Assembly: GCA_016703225.1 (NCBI GenBank)
Contig: JADJCM010000002.1
Location: forward strand, 682,001-746,000
Length of the DNA: 64,000 nt
Source: Lysobacterales bacterium
GTDB taxonomy: Bacteria; Pseudomonadota; Gammaproteobacteria; Xanthomonadales; Ahniellaceae
Reading direction: 5' to 3'
Below are positions 52,974 to 61,490 of the stretch, piece after piece (the stretch's first letter is position 1; each line of letters starts with the position of its first letter). A program made the translations under genes and the position numbers. The notes under the pieces were generated by a model. That model was not told the DNA's origin. It did no database searches and saw only the letters and a program-made list of their open reading frames with translations.

Positions 52974-53456
52974 ATGCCCTCGTTCGATGTCATTTCCGAA
53001 GTCGACAAGCACGAACTGACCAATGCCGTCGATCAGGCCAACCGCGAGATCTCGAATCGCTTCGACTTCAAGGGCACCGACGCGAAGTTCGAACTCGACA
53101 AGCTGGTCATCAAGGTGCAGGCGCCGAGCGAGTTCCAGTTGCAGCAGATGCAGGACATCCTGCGCGCGCGGCTGGTCGCCCGGCACATCGACGCGCGCTG
53201 TCTCGACGCGGCTGACCCGGAGGTGAACCTGGCCGGCGCGCGTCAGCAAGTGACGGTGAAGCAGGGCATCGAACAGGCGGTGGCGAAGAAGATCATCGCT
53301 GCGATCAAGGAAGCCAAGCTCAAGGTCGAGGCGCAGATCAATGCCGACAAGCTGCGCGTCAGCAGCAAGAAGCGCGACGACCTGCAACTCGCCATCGCGC
53401 TGCTGCGCAAGGGCGAGTTCGAGGTGCCGCTGCAGTTCGACAACTTCCGCGACTAG
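52974..53456 (+). CDS. yajQ: YajQ family nucleotide/c-di-GMP-binding protein
   Basis: A 160-aa UPF0234/YajQ protein. The family start MPSFDVISEVDKHELTNAVD, the NRFDFKG motif and the conserved VKQGIEQAVAKKI and VSSKKRDDLQ segments are all present, and the length is exact. Homologues in Xanthomonas bind cyclic di-GMP and influence transcription and virulence. The ATG at 52974 is clear; the open frame upstream is not coding. It is convergent with glnK (2 bases between stops). Confidence 0.95.
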   Translation: MPSFDVISEVDKHELTNAVDQANREISNRFDFKGTDAKFELDKLVIKVQAPSEFQLQQMQDILRARLVARHIDARCLDAADPEVNLAGARQQVTVKQGIEQAVAKKIIAAIKEAKLKVEAQINADKLRVSSKKRDDLQLAIALLRKGEFEVPLQFDNFRD

Positions 53457-53458
53457 CG

Positions 53459-53797
53459 CTACAGCGCGTCGCCGTCGAGTTCGCCGGTGCGAATGCGGAT
53501 GACGCGGTCGAGGTCGTGCACGAAGATCTTGCCGTCGCCAATCTTTCCGGTGTTCGCGGCGTTCTGGATCGCTTCGACGACTCGCTCGCACTGGTCGGAA
53601 GTGACCGCGACCTCGAGCTTGATCTTGGGCAGGAAATCGACCACGTACTCGGCGCCGCGGTAGAGCTCGGTATGGCCCTTCTGGCGGCCGAAGCCCTTCA
53701 CCTCGGAAACCGTGACGCCGGTGACATCGACCTCGCTCAGTGCTTCGCGCACGTCGTCGAGCTTGAAGGGCTTGATGATGGCGGTGACCATTTTCAT
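53459..53797 (-). CDS. glnK: PII nitrogen regulatory protein (GlnK/GlnB)
   Basis: A 112-aa PII signal protein. MKMVTAIIKPFKLDDVREAL is the conserved N-terminus; the T-loop has the uridylylation site Tyr51 (GAEYVVDF); B and C loops TGKIGDGKIFV and RIRTGE are present. It senses ATP/ADP, 2-oxoglutarate and glutamine. Located 14 bases downstream of amtB, which makes it a GlnK-type gene, although the order is reversed compared with the common glnK-amtB. Confidence 0.93.
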   Translation of the reverse strand: MKMVTAIIKPFKLDDVREALSEVDVTGVTVSEVKGFGRQKGHTELYRGAEYVVDFLPKIKLEVAVTSDQCERVVEAIQNAANTGKIGDGKIFVHDLDRVIRIRTGELDGDAL

Positions 53798-53811
53798 GTC
53801 GGTGCTCCGGT

Positions 53812-55125
53812 TCAGATGATGTAGCCGCGTTCGTTGTGCAGCGCCAGGTCGAGGCCTTCGGTCTCGGCTTCGGCGTCGACGCGCAGGCCGACGGTCTTGT
53901 CGACCAGTTTCAGCAGCAGCCAGGTGACGATGCTCGAATAGACCAGGGTGAAGGCGACGCCCTTGAACTGGATCCACAACTGCATGCCGATGCTCTCGAC
54001 GGTGCCGAAGCCGCCGAGTGCCGGCGCTGCGAACACGCCGGTGAGCAGTGCGCCGACGATGCCACCGACCGCATGCACGCCGAACACGTCGAGCGAATCG
54101 TCATAGCCAAAGCGACGCTTGACCCCGGTCGCAGTGAAGAAGCAGACCGCGCCGGCGGCCAGGCCGATCCAGAGCGCACCCACCGGCCCGGCGGTGCCGG
54201 CGGCGGGAGTGATCGCGACCAGCCCGGCGACCGCGCCCGAGGCGATGCCGAGCACGCTCGGCTTGCGATGCGTCAGCCACTCGATGGTCATCCAGGCCAG
54301 CGCTGCGGCCGCGCTCGCGATGTGGGTGACGAGCATGGCCATGCCGGCGGTGCCATTCGCCGCGACCGCGCTGCCGGCGTTGAAACCGAACCAGCCAACC
54401 CAAAGCAGACTGGCGCCGACCAGGGTGAAGCCGAGATTGTGTGGCGGCATCGCCGTGTTCGGGTAGCCGCGACGCTTGCCGAGCACGAGTGCGGCCACCA
54501 GTCCGGCGACGCCGGCATTGATGTGCACCACGGTGCCGCCGGCGAAGTCGAGGACGCCCCAGTCCCACAGCAGCGCGCCGTCGCCGCCCCAGACCATGTG
54601 GGCAACCGGCGCGTAGGCGAAGGTGAACCACAACGCCATGAACAGCAGCAGCGCCGAGAACTTCATGCGTTCGGCGAAGGCGCCGACGATCAGCGCCGGG
54701 GTGATGATCGCGAAGGTCATCTGGAAGGTCACGAACACGCTTTCGGGGATGGCATAGCTCAGGCTGTCGGTGGTGATGCCGTCGAGCATGGCCTTGCCGA
54801 AGCCGCCGATGAAACTGTGCAGGTTGAGCGCGCCCTTGGCCATGCCGGTGGTGTCGAACACCAGGCTGTAGCCATACAGCACCCACAGCACGGTGATCAG
54901 TCCGGTGATCGCGAAGCACTGCATCAGCACCGAGAGCACATTCTTGGCGCGCACCATGCCGGCATAGAACAGCGCCAGCCCGGGAATGGTCATCAACAGC
55001 ACCAGCGCAGTGGCCACGATCATCCAGGCGGTGTCGCCGGAATTCAGCGTCGGCGGTGCGGCAGCGGTCAGGGTGGGCAGGCCGAGCAAGGCAAACAGCA
55101 GGGGGACCGAGAGCATTCGGGGCAT
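53812..55125 (-). CDS. amtB: Ammonium transporter AmtB
   Basis: A 437-aa protein with signal peptide (MPRMLSVPLLFALLGLPTLT) and eleven TM segments. Family features include AWMIVATALVLLMTIPGLAL, GGTVVHINAGVAGLVAALVLGK with the first pore histidine, and FGVHAVGGIVGALLTGV with the second. The ATG at 55125 is supported by a GGAGAAG ribosome binding site; the in-frame ATG at 55155 is less likely. It conducts ammonium and is blocked by GlnK when nitrogen is plentiful. Followed closely by glnK. Confidence 0.93.
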   Translation of the reverse strand: MPRMLSVPLLFALLGLPTLTAAAPPTLNSGDTAWMIVATALVLLMTIPGLALFYAGMVRAKNVLSVLMQCFAITGLITVLWVLYGYSLVFDTTGMAKGALNLHSFIGGFGKAMLDGITTDSLSYAIPESVFVTFQMTFAIITPALIVGAFAERMKFSALLLFMALWFTFAYAPVAHMVWGGDGALLWDWGVLDFAGGTVVHINAGVAGLVAALVLGKRRGYPNTAMPPHNLGFTLVGASLLWVGWFGFNAGSAVAANGTAGMAMLVTHIASAAAALAWMTIEWLTHRKPSVLGIASGAVAGLVAITPAAGTAGPVGALWIGLAAGAVCFFTATGVKRRFGYDDSLDVFGVHAVGGIVGALLTGVFAAPALGGFGTVESIGMQLWIQFKGVAFTLVYSSIVTWLLLKLVDKTVGLRVDAEAETEGLDLALHNERGYII

Positions 55126-55156
55126 GGCGCTTCTCCGCTGGGGGCGCCCCGACAAT

Positions 55157-55169
55157 GTTGCAGTGCAAC
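55157..55169. promoter_or_regulatory. Short palindrome upstream of amtB
   Basis: GTTGCA-G-TGCAAC is a perfect 6+6 inverted repeat around one base, 32 bases upstream of the amtB start. It is followed toward the gene by the 10-bp palindrome GGGGCGCCCC (55141-55150). No sigma-54 -24/-12 pair (GG-N10-GC) was found at the right place. An operator is possible but unproven. Confidence 0.3.
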
Positions 55170-55247
55170 TTGAGCGGTTGCTCGAATCTTCAATGTTCTA
55201 GTCGAAGACCCCTGATGCGGGGCAGCATGATCGCCCGCCCGCCGCGG

Positions 55248-55733
55248 TCACACCGACTCGAAGCGGTTGGCGTCGCGGTTCTTGCGGACCTTGAGCGGGT
55301 CCCAGATGCGGCCGTTCATGGCGACATAGACGCCATCGCCGAGCGTCTGCACCGCGCCGACCGCGCAACCGATGTTGAACACCGCGTCCGAACCCTGGAA
55401 ACGCGCTGGATTCAGCGCACCGGTCATGACGATCACCTTGCCCGTGATGCGCGTCAGCACGCGTGCGGTCTCGACCATGGTGTCGGTGCCATGAGTCACC
55501 AGTACGTGCCGACCGGGTTGTGCTTCGATCGTGCGCGCGACCAGGTCGCGGTCGTCGTCGCTGATGTGCAGGCTGTCCTTGCGCAGCAGCGGGATCACCA
55601 GGAAACGGAAGCCGACCCCGAGCGCGCTCAGGATGTCGCCGATCTGCGGCGCGCCAATCTGGAAGTCGGACTTGTCGTCGAAGTAGATCTTGTCGATCGT
55701 GCCACCGGTGGTGACGATGGTCAGGTAATCCAT
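55248..55733 (-). CDS. Short asparaginase-like protein (N-terminal domain only)
   Basis: A 161-aa protein matching only the N-terminal domain of type I/II L-asparaginases. Both conserved catalytic motifs are present: TTGGTID (residues 8-14) and VTHGTDTM (residues 79-86), but the C-terminal domain of the roughly 330-aa enzymes is absent. The ATG at 55733 (MDYLTIVTTGGTID) follows the AidB-like gene by 13 bases on the same strand. Stand-alone proteins of this length occur in proteobacteria and are annotated as asparaginase-domain proteins; activity is not established. It is complete, not a truncation by a visible mutation. Confidence 0.8.
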   Translation of the reverse strand: MDYLTIVTTGGTIDKIYFDDKSDFQIGAPQIGDILSALGVGFRFLVIPLLRKDSLHISDDDRDLVARTIEAQPGRHVLVTHGTDTMVETARVLTRITGKVIVMTGALNPARFQGSDAVFNIGCAVGAVQTLGDGVYVAMNGRIWDPLKVRKNRDANRFESV

Positions 55734-55746
55734 GGGATCGGGTCCT

Positions 55747-57423
55747 TCAGGCGTAGATGTCGCTGGACAGCGTGCGCGCCTCGATCGCGACGGTATCGGC
55801 GAGCCGGTTGCAGCCGAGGCGCGCGAAGCGTCGCGCCGCATGCAGCGTGCGCGGATCGTGTTCGTTGCGGAAGCTCCATTCCGCATGCTGCGCCAGCAGG
55901 GCCAGAGCGAGCGTGCGGCCCATGGTCAGCGCCAGTCCGCGCGCGCCGGCGGGCAGTTCGTCCTTGCTGCGCGAGCGCTTCTGGATCCATTCGGCGACTG
56001 CGGTGGCGGTCTCGCGCACCTGTTTCACCACGCCCTCCAGTTCCGGTTGCGAGACCTGCGCGGTCAGTGCGCGGATCGCGGTCAGCCAGTGCTGCAGGCC
56101 GCCGATCTGTTTCAGCGCCTTGACCACATCCAGCGCGAGCACATTGGTCGTGCCTTCCCAGATCGGCAGCACTTGGGTGTCGCGCAGCAGGCCCGGGAGG
56201 CCGGTGTCTTCGCAATAGCCGGCGCCACCGAAAGCTTCGATGATCTCGCTGAGCGCGGCCACTGCGGCCTTGCCGGTGGCGAGCTTGATGATCGGCGTGA
56301 GCAGCCGCAGCAGGTGCACGCTGGCGTCGTCGTGCTGGCCGTTCTCGACGCGGCCGGTGAGTTCGACGGCGTAGAAGGTGAGGTGGAAGTGCGCCTCGAA
56401 CTCGGTCTGCAGGTCGGCCAGGGTTTCCTGGTGCAGCGGTTGGTCGATCAGCGGCTGCCCGAACACCACGCGCCGGGTTGCATAGTCGCGCGCCAGGGTC
56501 AGGCCGCGGCGCATCGCAGCGACTGCGCACACCGAGTTCCACAGGCGCGTGACATTCAGCATCGGCGCGATCGCACGCACGCCGTGGCGGCTGTCGCCGA
56601 CCAGTTCCGCAGGCGTGTTCTCGAGCTGGATCTCCGCGGTCGGCAGCTTGCGTGTGCCGAGCTTGTCCTTGAGGCGGTCGATGCTGATGTTGCGCAGGCG
56701 CCCGTCGGACTTGCGCGGCTCGATGTAGAACAGCGCCAGGCCGTCGGCTCCGATCGGATTCTTCTCGGGTCGGGCCAGCAGCAGCGCCATGTCGCTGTGG
56801 ATTGCCGAGGCAAACCACTTGCGTCCGGACAGGCGCCAGCGCCCGCGTTCGTCCTGGCGCGCGATGGTCTCGGTGCCGCTGACGTCGGAGCCGCCGCTGG
56901 TTTCGGTCATCCACTGCCCACTGATCCAGAACTGCTTCGGATCGCGGCTCAGCAGGTGCGGCGTGGCGCGCTCGATCAGCGCCTTGTTGTCGCTGTCGGC
57001 GAGTGCACGCAGGGCGCCATCGCTCATCGCCAGCGGGCAGGTGAATAGTTCGCTCGACGGATGGAACAGGTAATTGAACGCGAACTGCAGCGGCCGGCCG
57101 TGCTCGGCGAGCCATTCGTCGTGGCCGAGCGCGACCAGGCCCCACTGTGCAGCGATCGCTGGCGCCTCCCGCCAGAACGGGCTGAGTTCGATCTGGTCGA
57201 CACGTTGGCCGAACGCATCGAAAGGAACGTGTCGCGGCTCGAGATGACGTTCCGCGAGTTGGCGTGGATACCACTCGTGCGCCACCAGTTCGCCGAACTC
57301 GCCGAGTCGTGCCTCGTGCTCGGCGAGCACCTGTGGTGGCAATACGCGGCGCAGCCACGAGCGCAGCACGCGGTCGTCGAGATAGGTGTTGGCCAGCATC
57401 GGCGCGGTCTGTATGAAACCCAT
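55747..57423 (-). CDS. Acyl-CoA dehydrogenase family protein, AidB-like
   Basis: A 558-aa flavoprotein similar to the AidB/isovaleryl-CoA dehydrogenase branch. Family features are GLVALGHDEW, WMTETSGGSDVSGTET (flavin contact), LSGRKWFASAIHSDMALLLA, and the C-terminal LPIWEGTTNVLALDVVKALK. AidB lacks ordinary dehydrogenase function and protects DNA during alkylation; members of this length also include true acyl-CoA dehydrogenases. It is the second acyl-CoA dehydrogenase of the window and not similar in length to the DmdC-type one. The ATG at 57423 is used. The asparaginase-like gene follows after 13 bases. Confidence 0.83.
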   Translation of the reverse strand: MGFIQTAPMLANTYLDDRVLRSWLRRVLPPQVLAEHEARLGEFGELVAHEWYPRQLAERHLEPRHVPFDAFGQRVDQIELSPFWREAPAIAAQWGLVALGHDEWLAEHGRPLQFAFNYLFHPSSELFTCPLAMSDGALRALADSDNKALIERATPHLLSRDPKQFWISGQWMTETSGGSDVSGTETIARQDERGRWRLSGRKWFASAIHSDMALLLARPEKNPIGADGLALFYIEPRKSDGRLRNISIDRLKDKLGTRKLPTAEIQLENTPAELVGDSRHGVRAIAPMLNVTRLWNSVCAVAAMRRGLTLARDYATRRVVFGQPLIDQPLHQETLADLQTEFEAHFHLTFYAVELTGRVENGQHDDASVHLLRLLTPIIKLATGKAAVAALSEIIEAFGGAGYCEDTGLPGLLRDTQVLPIWEGTTNVLALDVVKALKQIGGLQHWLTAIRALTAQVSQPELEGVVKQVRETATAVAEWIQKRSRSKDELPAGARGLALTMGRTLALALLAQHAEWSFRNEHDPRTLHAARRFARLGCNRLADTVAIEARTLSSDIYA

Positions 57424-57515
57424 GTTTCTCCCGGACGCTCAGGCGCCACTGCTTCCCGTGCAGCGCCGTGAACTTAGCCGCTGGCCGCGGGATCGACAAG
57501 CGAGGGCGCGCAGCA

Positions 57516-57893
57516 TCAGCCCGGCCGGCGAGTCTTGCGCAGTCCGAAAATCGCGAGCAGGGCGAACACGATTTCGGCGCTCGCGAGGGCGCGCAGCGGC
57601 GGGTTCGACCAGTACTCCATCACGCCATGACTGAAATAAAGCAGCGACACGATGCCGCCCACCAGCAGCGCGCGGCGGCGGCTGTGCCATGCGGCCGGGA
57701 GCAACGCCAGCAGCGGCAGCAATGCGACCCCGAGTACCAGTGCTACCGGGAGGGGCCGCGGTGGATGCAGCAGCCCATGCCAGAAAATCTGCAGCAGCGC
57801 CTGCGCGCACAGCGCCAGCAGAGGCAGTGTGTCGCCCCCGGCGGTGCGGCGCATTGACTGGGGCCGAGGTTGGGAATTGGCGAGTTCGGTCAT
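57516..57893 (-). CDS. DUF2069 family membrane protein
   Basis: A 125-aa inner-membrane protein of the DUF2069 type with four hydrophobic segments. The family pattern is visible as LQIFWHGLLHPP, LPVALVLGVALLPLLALLPA, SLLYFSHGVMEYW and LASAEIVFALLAIFGLR. The start could be 57893 or the Met at 57854. Function unknown. It is divergent from the TlpA-like gene with 104 bases between the two starts. Confidence 0.78.
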   Translation of the reverse strand: MTELANSQPRPQSMRRTAGGDTLPLLALCAQALLQIFWHGLLHPPRPLPVALVLGVALLPLLALLPAAWHSRRRALLVGGIVSLLYFSHGVMEYWSNPPLRALASAEIVFALLAIFGLRKTRRPG

Positions 57894-57997
57894 GGCCTGT
57901 TGCGCGAAAACAACGCGACTTGCGGTGGCGGAACCATCGGTTCACGCGGCTGTCGGTAGATTTCGTCGCATCGTAGCGGTTTGCGCAGGGAGTGCCC

Positions 57998-58477
57998 ATG
58001 AAATCCTGGATTCTGGTCCTGGCGTTGTTGTTCGCCGCCGCGGTGAACGGCGCCGAATCCGCCGTCGCGGAGAAGGCGCCGTCGCTGGTAGTGACCACGC
58101 TCGATCACGGCGAGTTCGATCTTGCCAAGCAACGCGGCAAGTGGGTGCTGGTCAACTTCTGGGCGACCTGGTGCGCGCCCTGCCTGAAGGAGATCCCGGA
58201 TTTTTCCGAGTTCGATGTGCAGCGCGACGACGTGGTCGTGATCGGGCTTGCGTTCGAGGAAATCGAGGTCGCCGACCTGCGCGCATTCCTCAAGGAACAT
58301 CCGGCCGCATATCCGATTGCGCTGGTGGATGTCTTCGCGCCACCCGCAGGATTCGAGGTGCCGCGTGGACTGCCGACGAGTTGGTTGATCGCTCCCGATG
58401 GCTTGGTCGCGGAGAAATACCTCGGCCCCATCACCAGTGCCGACCTGGCGCGCCGAATCGCGCAGGAGAAACGCTGA
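57998..58477 (+). CDS. TlpA/ResA-like periplasmic thioredoxin
   Basis: A 159-aa exported thioredoxin-fold protein. The signal is MKSWILVLALLFAAAVNGAE; the active site is FWATWCAPC with Cys59 and Cys62; the cis-Pro segment is GLPTSWLIAPDG. It belongs to the TlpA/ResA/peroxiredoxin-like oxidoreductases that keep periplasmic cysteines reduced. The ATG at 57998 is preferred to a GTG six bases earlier. Its stop overlaps the acylphosphatase start (TGATG), so the two are coupled. Confidence 0.88.
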   Translation: MKSWILVLALLFAAAVNGAESAVAEKAPSLVVTTLDHGEFDLAKQRGKWVLVNFWATWCAPCLKEIPDFSEFDVQRDDVVVIGLAFEEIEVADLRAFLKEHPAAYPIALVDVFAPPAGFEVPRGLPTSWLIAPDGLVAEKYLGPITSADLARRIAQEKR

Positions 58478-58746
58478 TGGCCGCAGCGCGTTTCATCGTT
58501 CGCGGGCGCGTGCAGGGCGTCTACTACCGCGCCTCGACGCGCGACCACGCGATCGCGCTCGGGCTGGTCGGCAGCGCGCGCAACCTCGACGACGGCTCGG
58601 TCGAAGTGACCGCGGTGGGCACCGGCAACGCGCTCGCGGAACTGGAGCGTTGGCTCTGGCAAGGCCCGCCCGCCGCGAGCGTCGCCGAGGTCCGGCGCGA
58701 GGAACTGAACGGCGCGTCGAGTTTCCGCGAATTCGTGACTGGCTGA
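58477..58746 (+). CDS. acyP: Acylphosphatase
   Basis: An 89-aa acylphosphatase. The phosphate-binding loop GRVQGVYYR (residues 10-18) contains the catalytic Arg18, and the catalytic Asn36 is in SARNLDDGSVEV. The length is normal. The ATG at 58477 overlaps the TlpA-like stop codon. It hydrolyses acyl phosphates such as carbamoyl or acetyl phosphate; the physiological role is unclear. Cytoplasmic. Confidence 0.93.
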   Translation: MAAARFIVRGRVQGVYYRASTRDHAIALGLVGSARNLDDGSVEVTAVGTGNALAELERWLWQGPPAASVAEVRREELNGASSFREFVTG

Positions 58747-58750
58747 GCGC

Positions 58751-60700
58751 ATGTTGCGCCGCGCGCACATCGCCTGGATTTTGCTGCTGACGGCGGTCGT
58801 ACCGATTGCGGTGCGTGCCGAGGCCCAGTGGCTGGTGCCGGATCTGCCCGGCATGCGTCCGGGCGTGATCCGGATCGACGCCAGCGAGGACGCAACGGCA
58901 GTGGGGTCGACGCAGTTGCGTGCGCGAGGCTGGTGGTACCTGAACTGGCGCGAGCAGACGCCGAGCCAGGGTGCGCTGGAGCGCGTGCTGGCTGGCAACG
59001 CTCAGGTTGACCGTTCCCATCTGGTGTTGATGGCCGCCGGTGCCAAGGCGCGTGCCGCAGTCGTGCTGGCGCTGCAGTTGGAGCAGGCGCCGGCGACCGC
59101 AGTACGGTTGCGCGGTCTGGTCCTGCGAATCGATGGCGAGATCGAGTGGCCGCAGTTGCCGGTCTCGGCAGAATGGCCGGCACTGCTGCTCGGTTACGAA
59201 GCCGGCGATGCGCTTTCGCGTCAGTCGGCCTTTGCACTGGCGGGCCGCGCGCGCGCCGCGGGTGCTGCGGTCTGGCTGTTGCCGCTGGCAGAGAGCGCCG
59301 ACCTGGCCAACGAGGCGTTGCTGCCCGACTGGTTGGCGACGCTCGAGATCGTGCGTGCGCGCCGTTTCGAGGACGCCTTGGTGCGCGCCTACGCCGGGCC
59401 ACACAGTGCCGCGCTCGAATCGGCATTGTCGGAGCGCGCGCAGCAGTTGCGGGCGAAGCGTGCATCGGCGGGCAGCGCCGGGGCGCAGGTTTTCGATCTC
59501 GATGGCAGCGTGACTGAGTTGCTCGTCGACGCGCAGGCGCGGCTGCTGCGTCGTCACGGCTTGAGTGCGGAGCTCGAATTCGACGCGAACGCCGCGCTCA
59601 ATGCGATCTACGGCGACGCCGGATCTTTACTTGACGTCGATGTCGCCGCGGCCGTGCCGTTGCTGCATCCCGAGACCGGGGGCGAAGTGCTGGCGATTCC
59701 GGCGCATCGGTCCGCGGTGTCGGGCGCGCACAGCGTGCTGCTGCTGCGCCATGGCGATGGCAACTACGGATTGCTTGATCTGGGCGACACGCGTGCGGTC
59801 GAGGCGCTCATGGCGTCGCCGGATGCACGCGACCACGGGCACGCATGGTGGGCGCGGATGGCGGAGGCGGATGCGCGCGGCAGCCGTCTGCTGCGCATCG
59901 AGTTGCAGCCGGTGCATCCGCGCCGCGGCCTGTGGTGGGATCCGAGCCATCCCGGTCACGCGCTCGACCTGCAGCCGGTGGCGGGTGGCCACAGTGCCGT
60001 GTTCGCAACCTACGACGCAGCCGGCGCGTCGCGCTGGTATCTCGCGAGCGGGCGCATCGAGCGCGGGCAATTCGCCACCACCATCGATGGACTGCAGCTG
60101 ATGCGGCGCGATCCGGCGCTGTCGGCACCCAAGGCCGACCGTGCCCACGCCGGCAGCATCCGCGTCGATTTCTCGGTCGACGCCAGTCACCCGGTTTGCC
60201 GCGCACGCCAAGCCGCTGCGGCCCAGCTCGCGCTTTTGTCGGTGCAGCATGCGGGACGCGCGGAGCGTTGGTGCATTGAGCCGGTGGCGCTGCCCGCGGG
60301 CGTGCCGGATCAGGACGTGAACGGCGTCTGGTACGGGGGCAGTGGCGATTCCGGTTGGGGCCTGAGCGTGCTCAGTTCCGGCGCCAGCGGACGCGGGCTG
60401 ATCTCGGCGATGCTCTACTTCCACGACGACGCAGGCTGGCCGCGCTGGGCCATGGGCGCAGGAGCCAACGGCATCGGTGGCGCCACCCTGACCATGCACG
60501 ATTACTCGCTCGCTTGCCGCGATTGCGCGGATGCGTCGCCGCGGGCGCAGGCGCTGGGCGAACTGCGCCTGCGTATCGGGGGCTGGTGCGGAGCGCCCGA
60601 ATTGCGCGCCAGCTTCGAACTGGGTGGTGCCGATGCGTCGCTTGCCTTCCAGCGCCAGGACATGCCCTTGCAGCGACTTTCGCAGTCGCGCTGCGACTGA
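58751..60700 (+). CDS. Secreted protein with two C-terminal modules shared with the subtilisin gene
   Basis: A 649-aa exported protein. The signal is MLRRAHIAWILLLTAVVPIA. The N-terminal half (about residues 30-380) has no clear family; a region LRGLVLRIDGEI...WPALLLGYEAGD weakly recalls an alpha/beta-hydrolase core without its nucleophile. The C-terminal part has two modules. Module 1 (about 391-505) starts GLWWDPSHPGHALDLQPV and contains ATYDAAGASRWYLASG; module 2 (about 520-637) starts GVWYGGSGDSGWGLSVL and contains LYFHDDAGWPRWAMGAG and a CxxC (SLACRDCAD). The same tandem ends the subtilisin at 31246-31960. Likely an extracellular or surface-binding domain. Follows acyP by 4 bases. Confidence 0.75.
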   Translation: MLRRAHIAWILLLTAVVPIAVRAEAQWLVPDLPGMRPGVIRIDASEDATAVGSTQLRARGWWYLNWREQTPSQGALERVLAGNAQVDRSHLVLMAAGAKARAAVVLALQLEQAPATAVRLRGLVLRIDGEIEWPQLPVSAEWPALLLGYEAGDALSRQSAFALAGRARAAGAAVWLLPLAESADLANEALLPDWLATLEIVRARRFEDALVRAYAGPHSAALESALSERAQQLRAKRASAGSAGAQVFDLDGSVTELLVDAQARLLRRHGLSAELEFDANAALNAIYGDAGSLLDVDVAAAVPLLHPETGGEVLAIPAHRSAVSGAHSVLLLRHGDGNYGLLDLGDTRAVEALMASPDARDHGHAWWARMAEADARGSRLLRIELQPVHPRRGLWWDPSHPGHALDLQPVAGGHSAVFATYDAAGASRWYLASGRIERGQFATTIDGLQLMRRDPALSAPKADRAHAGSIRVDFSVDASHPVCRARQAAAAQLALLSVQHAGRAERWCIEPVALPAGVPDQDVNGVWYGGSGDSGWGLSVLSSGASGRGLISAMLYFHDDAGWPRWAMGAGANGIGGATLTMHDYSLACRDCADASPRAQALGELRLRIGGWCGAPELRASFELGGADASLAFQRQDMPLQRLSQSRCD

Positions 60701-61480
60701 TCAGAACTTCGCCCGCACCATGCTGGCCTTGGCGCCGATGATGTCCTTGCCCAGGCGCTTGCGCTTCAGTGGGGGCAGTTGCAGCGGCTCCGGCGCGACT
60801 TTCTGGTCCGGCAGCTGCTCGAGCAGGTGTCCGATCATGTTCAGGCGCGCGCGCTTCTGGTCGTTGGCATCGACCACGAACCACGGCGTGTGGCGAGTGT
60901 GGGTGGGCTTGAAGAAGGCATCGCGGGCGGCGGTGTAGTCGTCGTACTTGTCGCGCGCGGCGAGGTCGATCGGCGAAATCTTCCAGCGCTTGACCGGATC
61001 CTCGACGCGTTCCGCGAAGCGTTGCTCCTGTTCTTCCTGGTCCACAGCGAACCAGTACTTGAACAGCAGGATGCCATCGTCGACCAGCATCTTCTCGAAC
61101 ACCGGCGCCTGCGCCAGCCAGCGCTTGTATTCGGCATCGTTGCAGAAGCCCATGACGCGCTCGACGCCGCCGCGGTTGTACCAGCTGCGATCGAACAGCA
61201 CGATTTCTCCGGCAGCAGGCAGGTGCTCGACATAGCGCTGGAAGTACCACTGGCTGCGTTCGCGCTCGCTTGGCTTGGGCAGTGCGACGATGCGGCAGCC
61301 GCGCGGGTTCAGCACCTGCGCGATGGCGCTGATGGCGCCACCCTTGCCGGCGGTATCGCGGCCCTCGAACACCACGACCACGCGCTGCCCGGTGCCTTGC
61401 ACCCAACGCTGCATCTCGCACAGGTGTACCTGGAGCGGCTGCAGCAGTTCCAGGTATTCCTTCTTCTTCATCCGGGCCAT
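60701..61480 (-). CDS. ppk2: Polyphosphate kinase 2
   Basis: A 259-aa PPK2. Walker A is GRDTAGKGG (residues 40-48), the Walker B/lid region LFDRSWYNRGGVERVMGF starts near residue 95 with Asp97 and Arg98, and the C-terminal HTPWFVVDANDQKRARLN is typical. PPK2 enzymes use polyphosphate to phosphorylate nucleotides (or the reverse). The length is that of single-domain PPK2. It lies 10 bases downstream of moaB on the same strand and is convergent with the secreted-protein gene. Confidence 0.92.
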   Translation of the reverse strand: MARMKKKEYLELLQPLQVHLCEMQRWVQGTGQRVVVVFEGRDTAGKGGAISAIAQVLNPRGCRIVALPKPSERERSQWYFQRYVEHLPAAGEIVLFDRSWYNRGGVERVMGFCNDAEYKRWLAQAPVFEKMLVDDGILLFKYWFAVDQEEQEQRFAERVEDPVKRWKISPIDLAARDKYDDYTAARDAFFKPTHTRHTPWFVVDANDQKRARLNMIGHLLEQLPDQKVAPEPLQLPPLKRKRLGKDIIGAKASMVRAKF

Positions 61481-61490
61481 GGGCGTCTCC

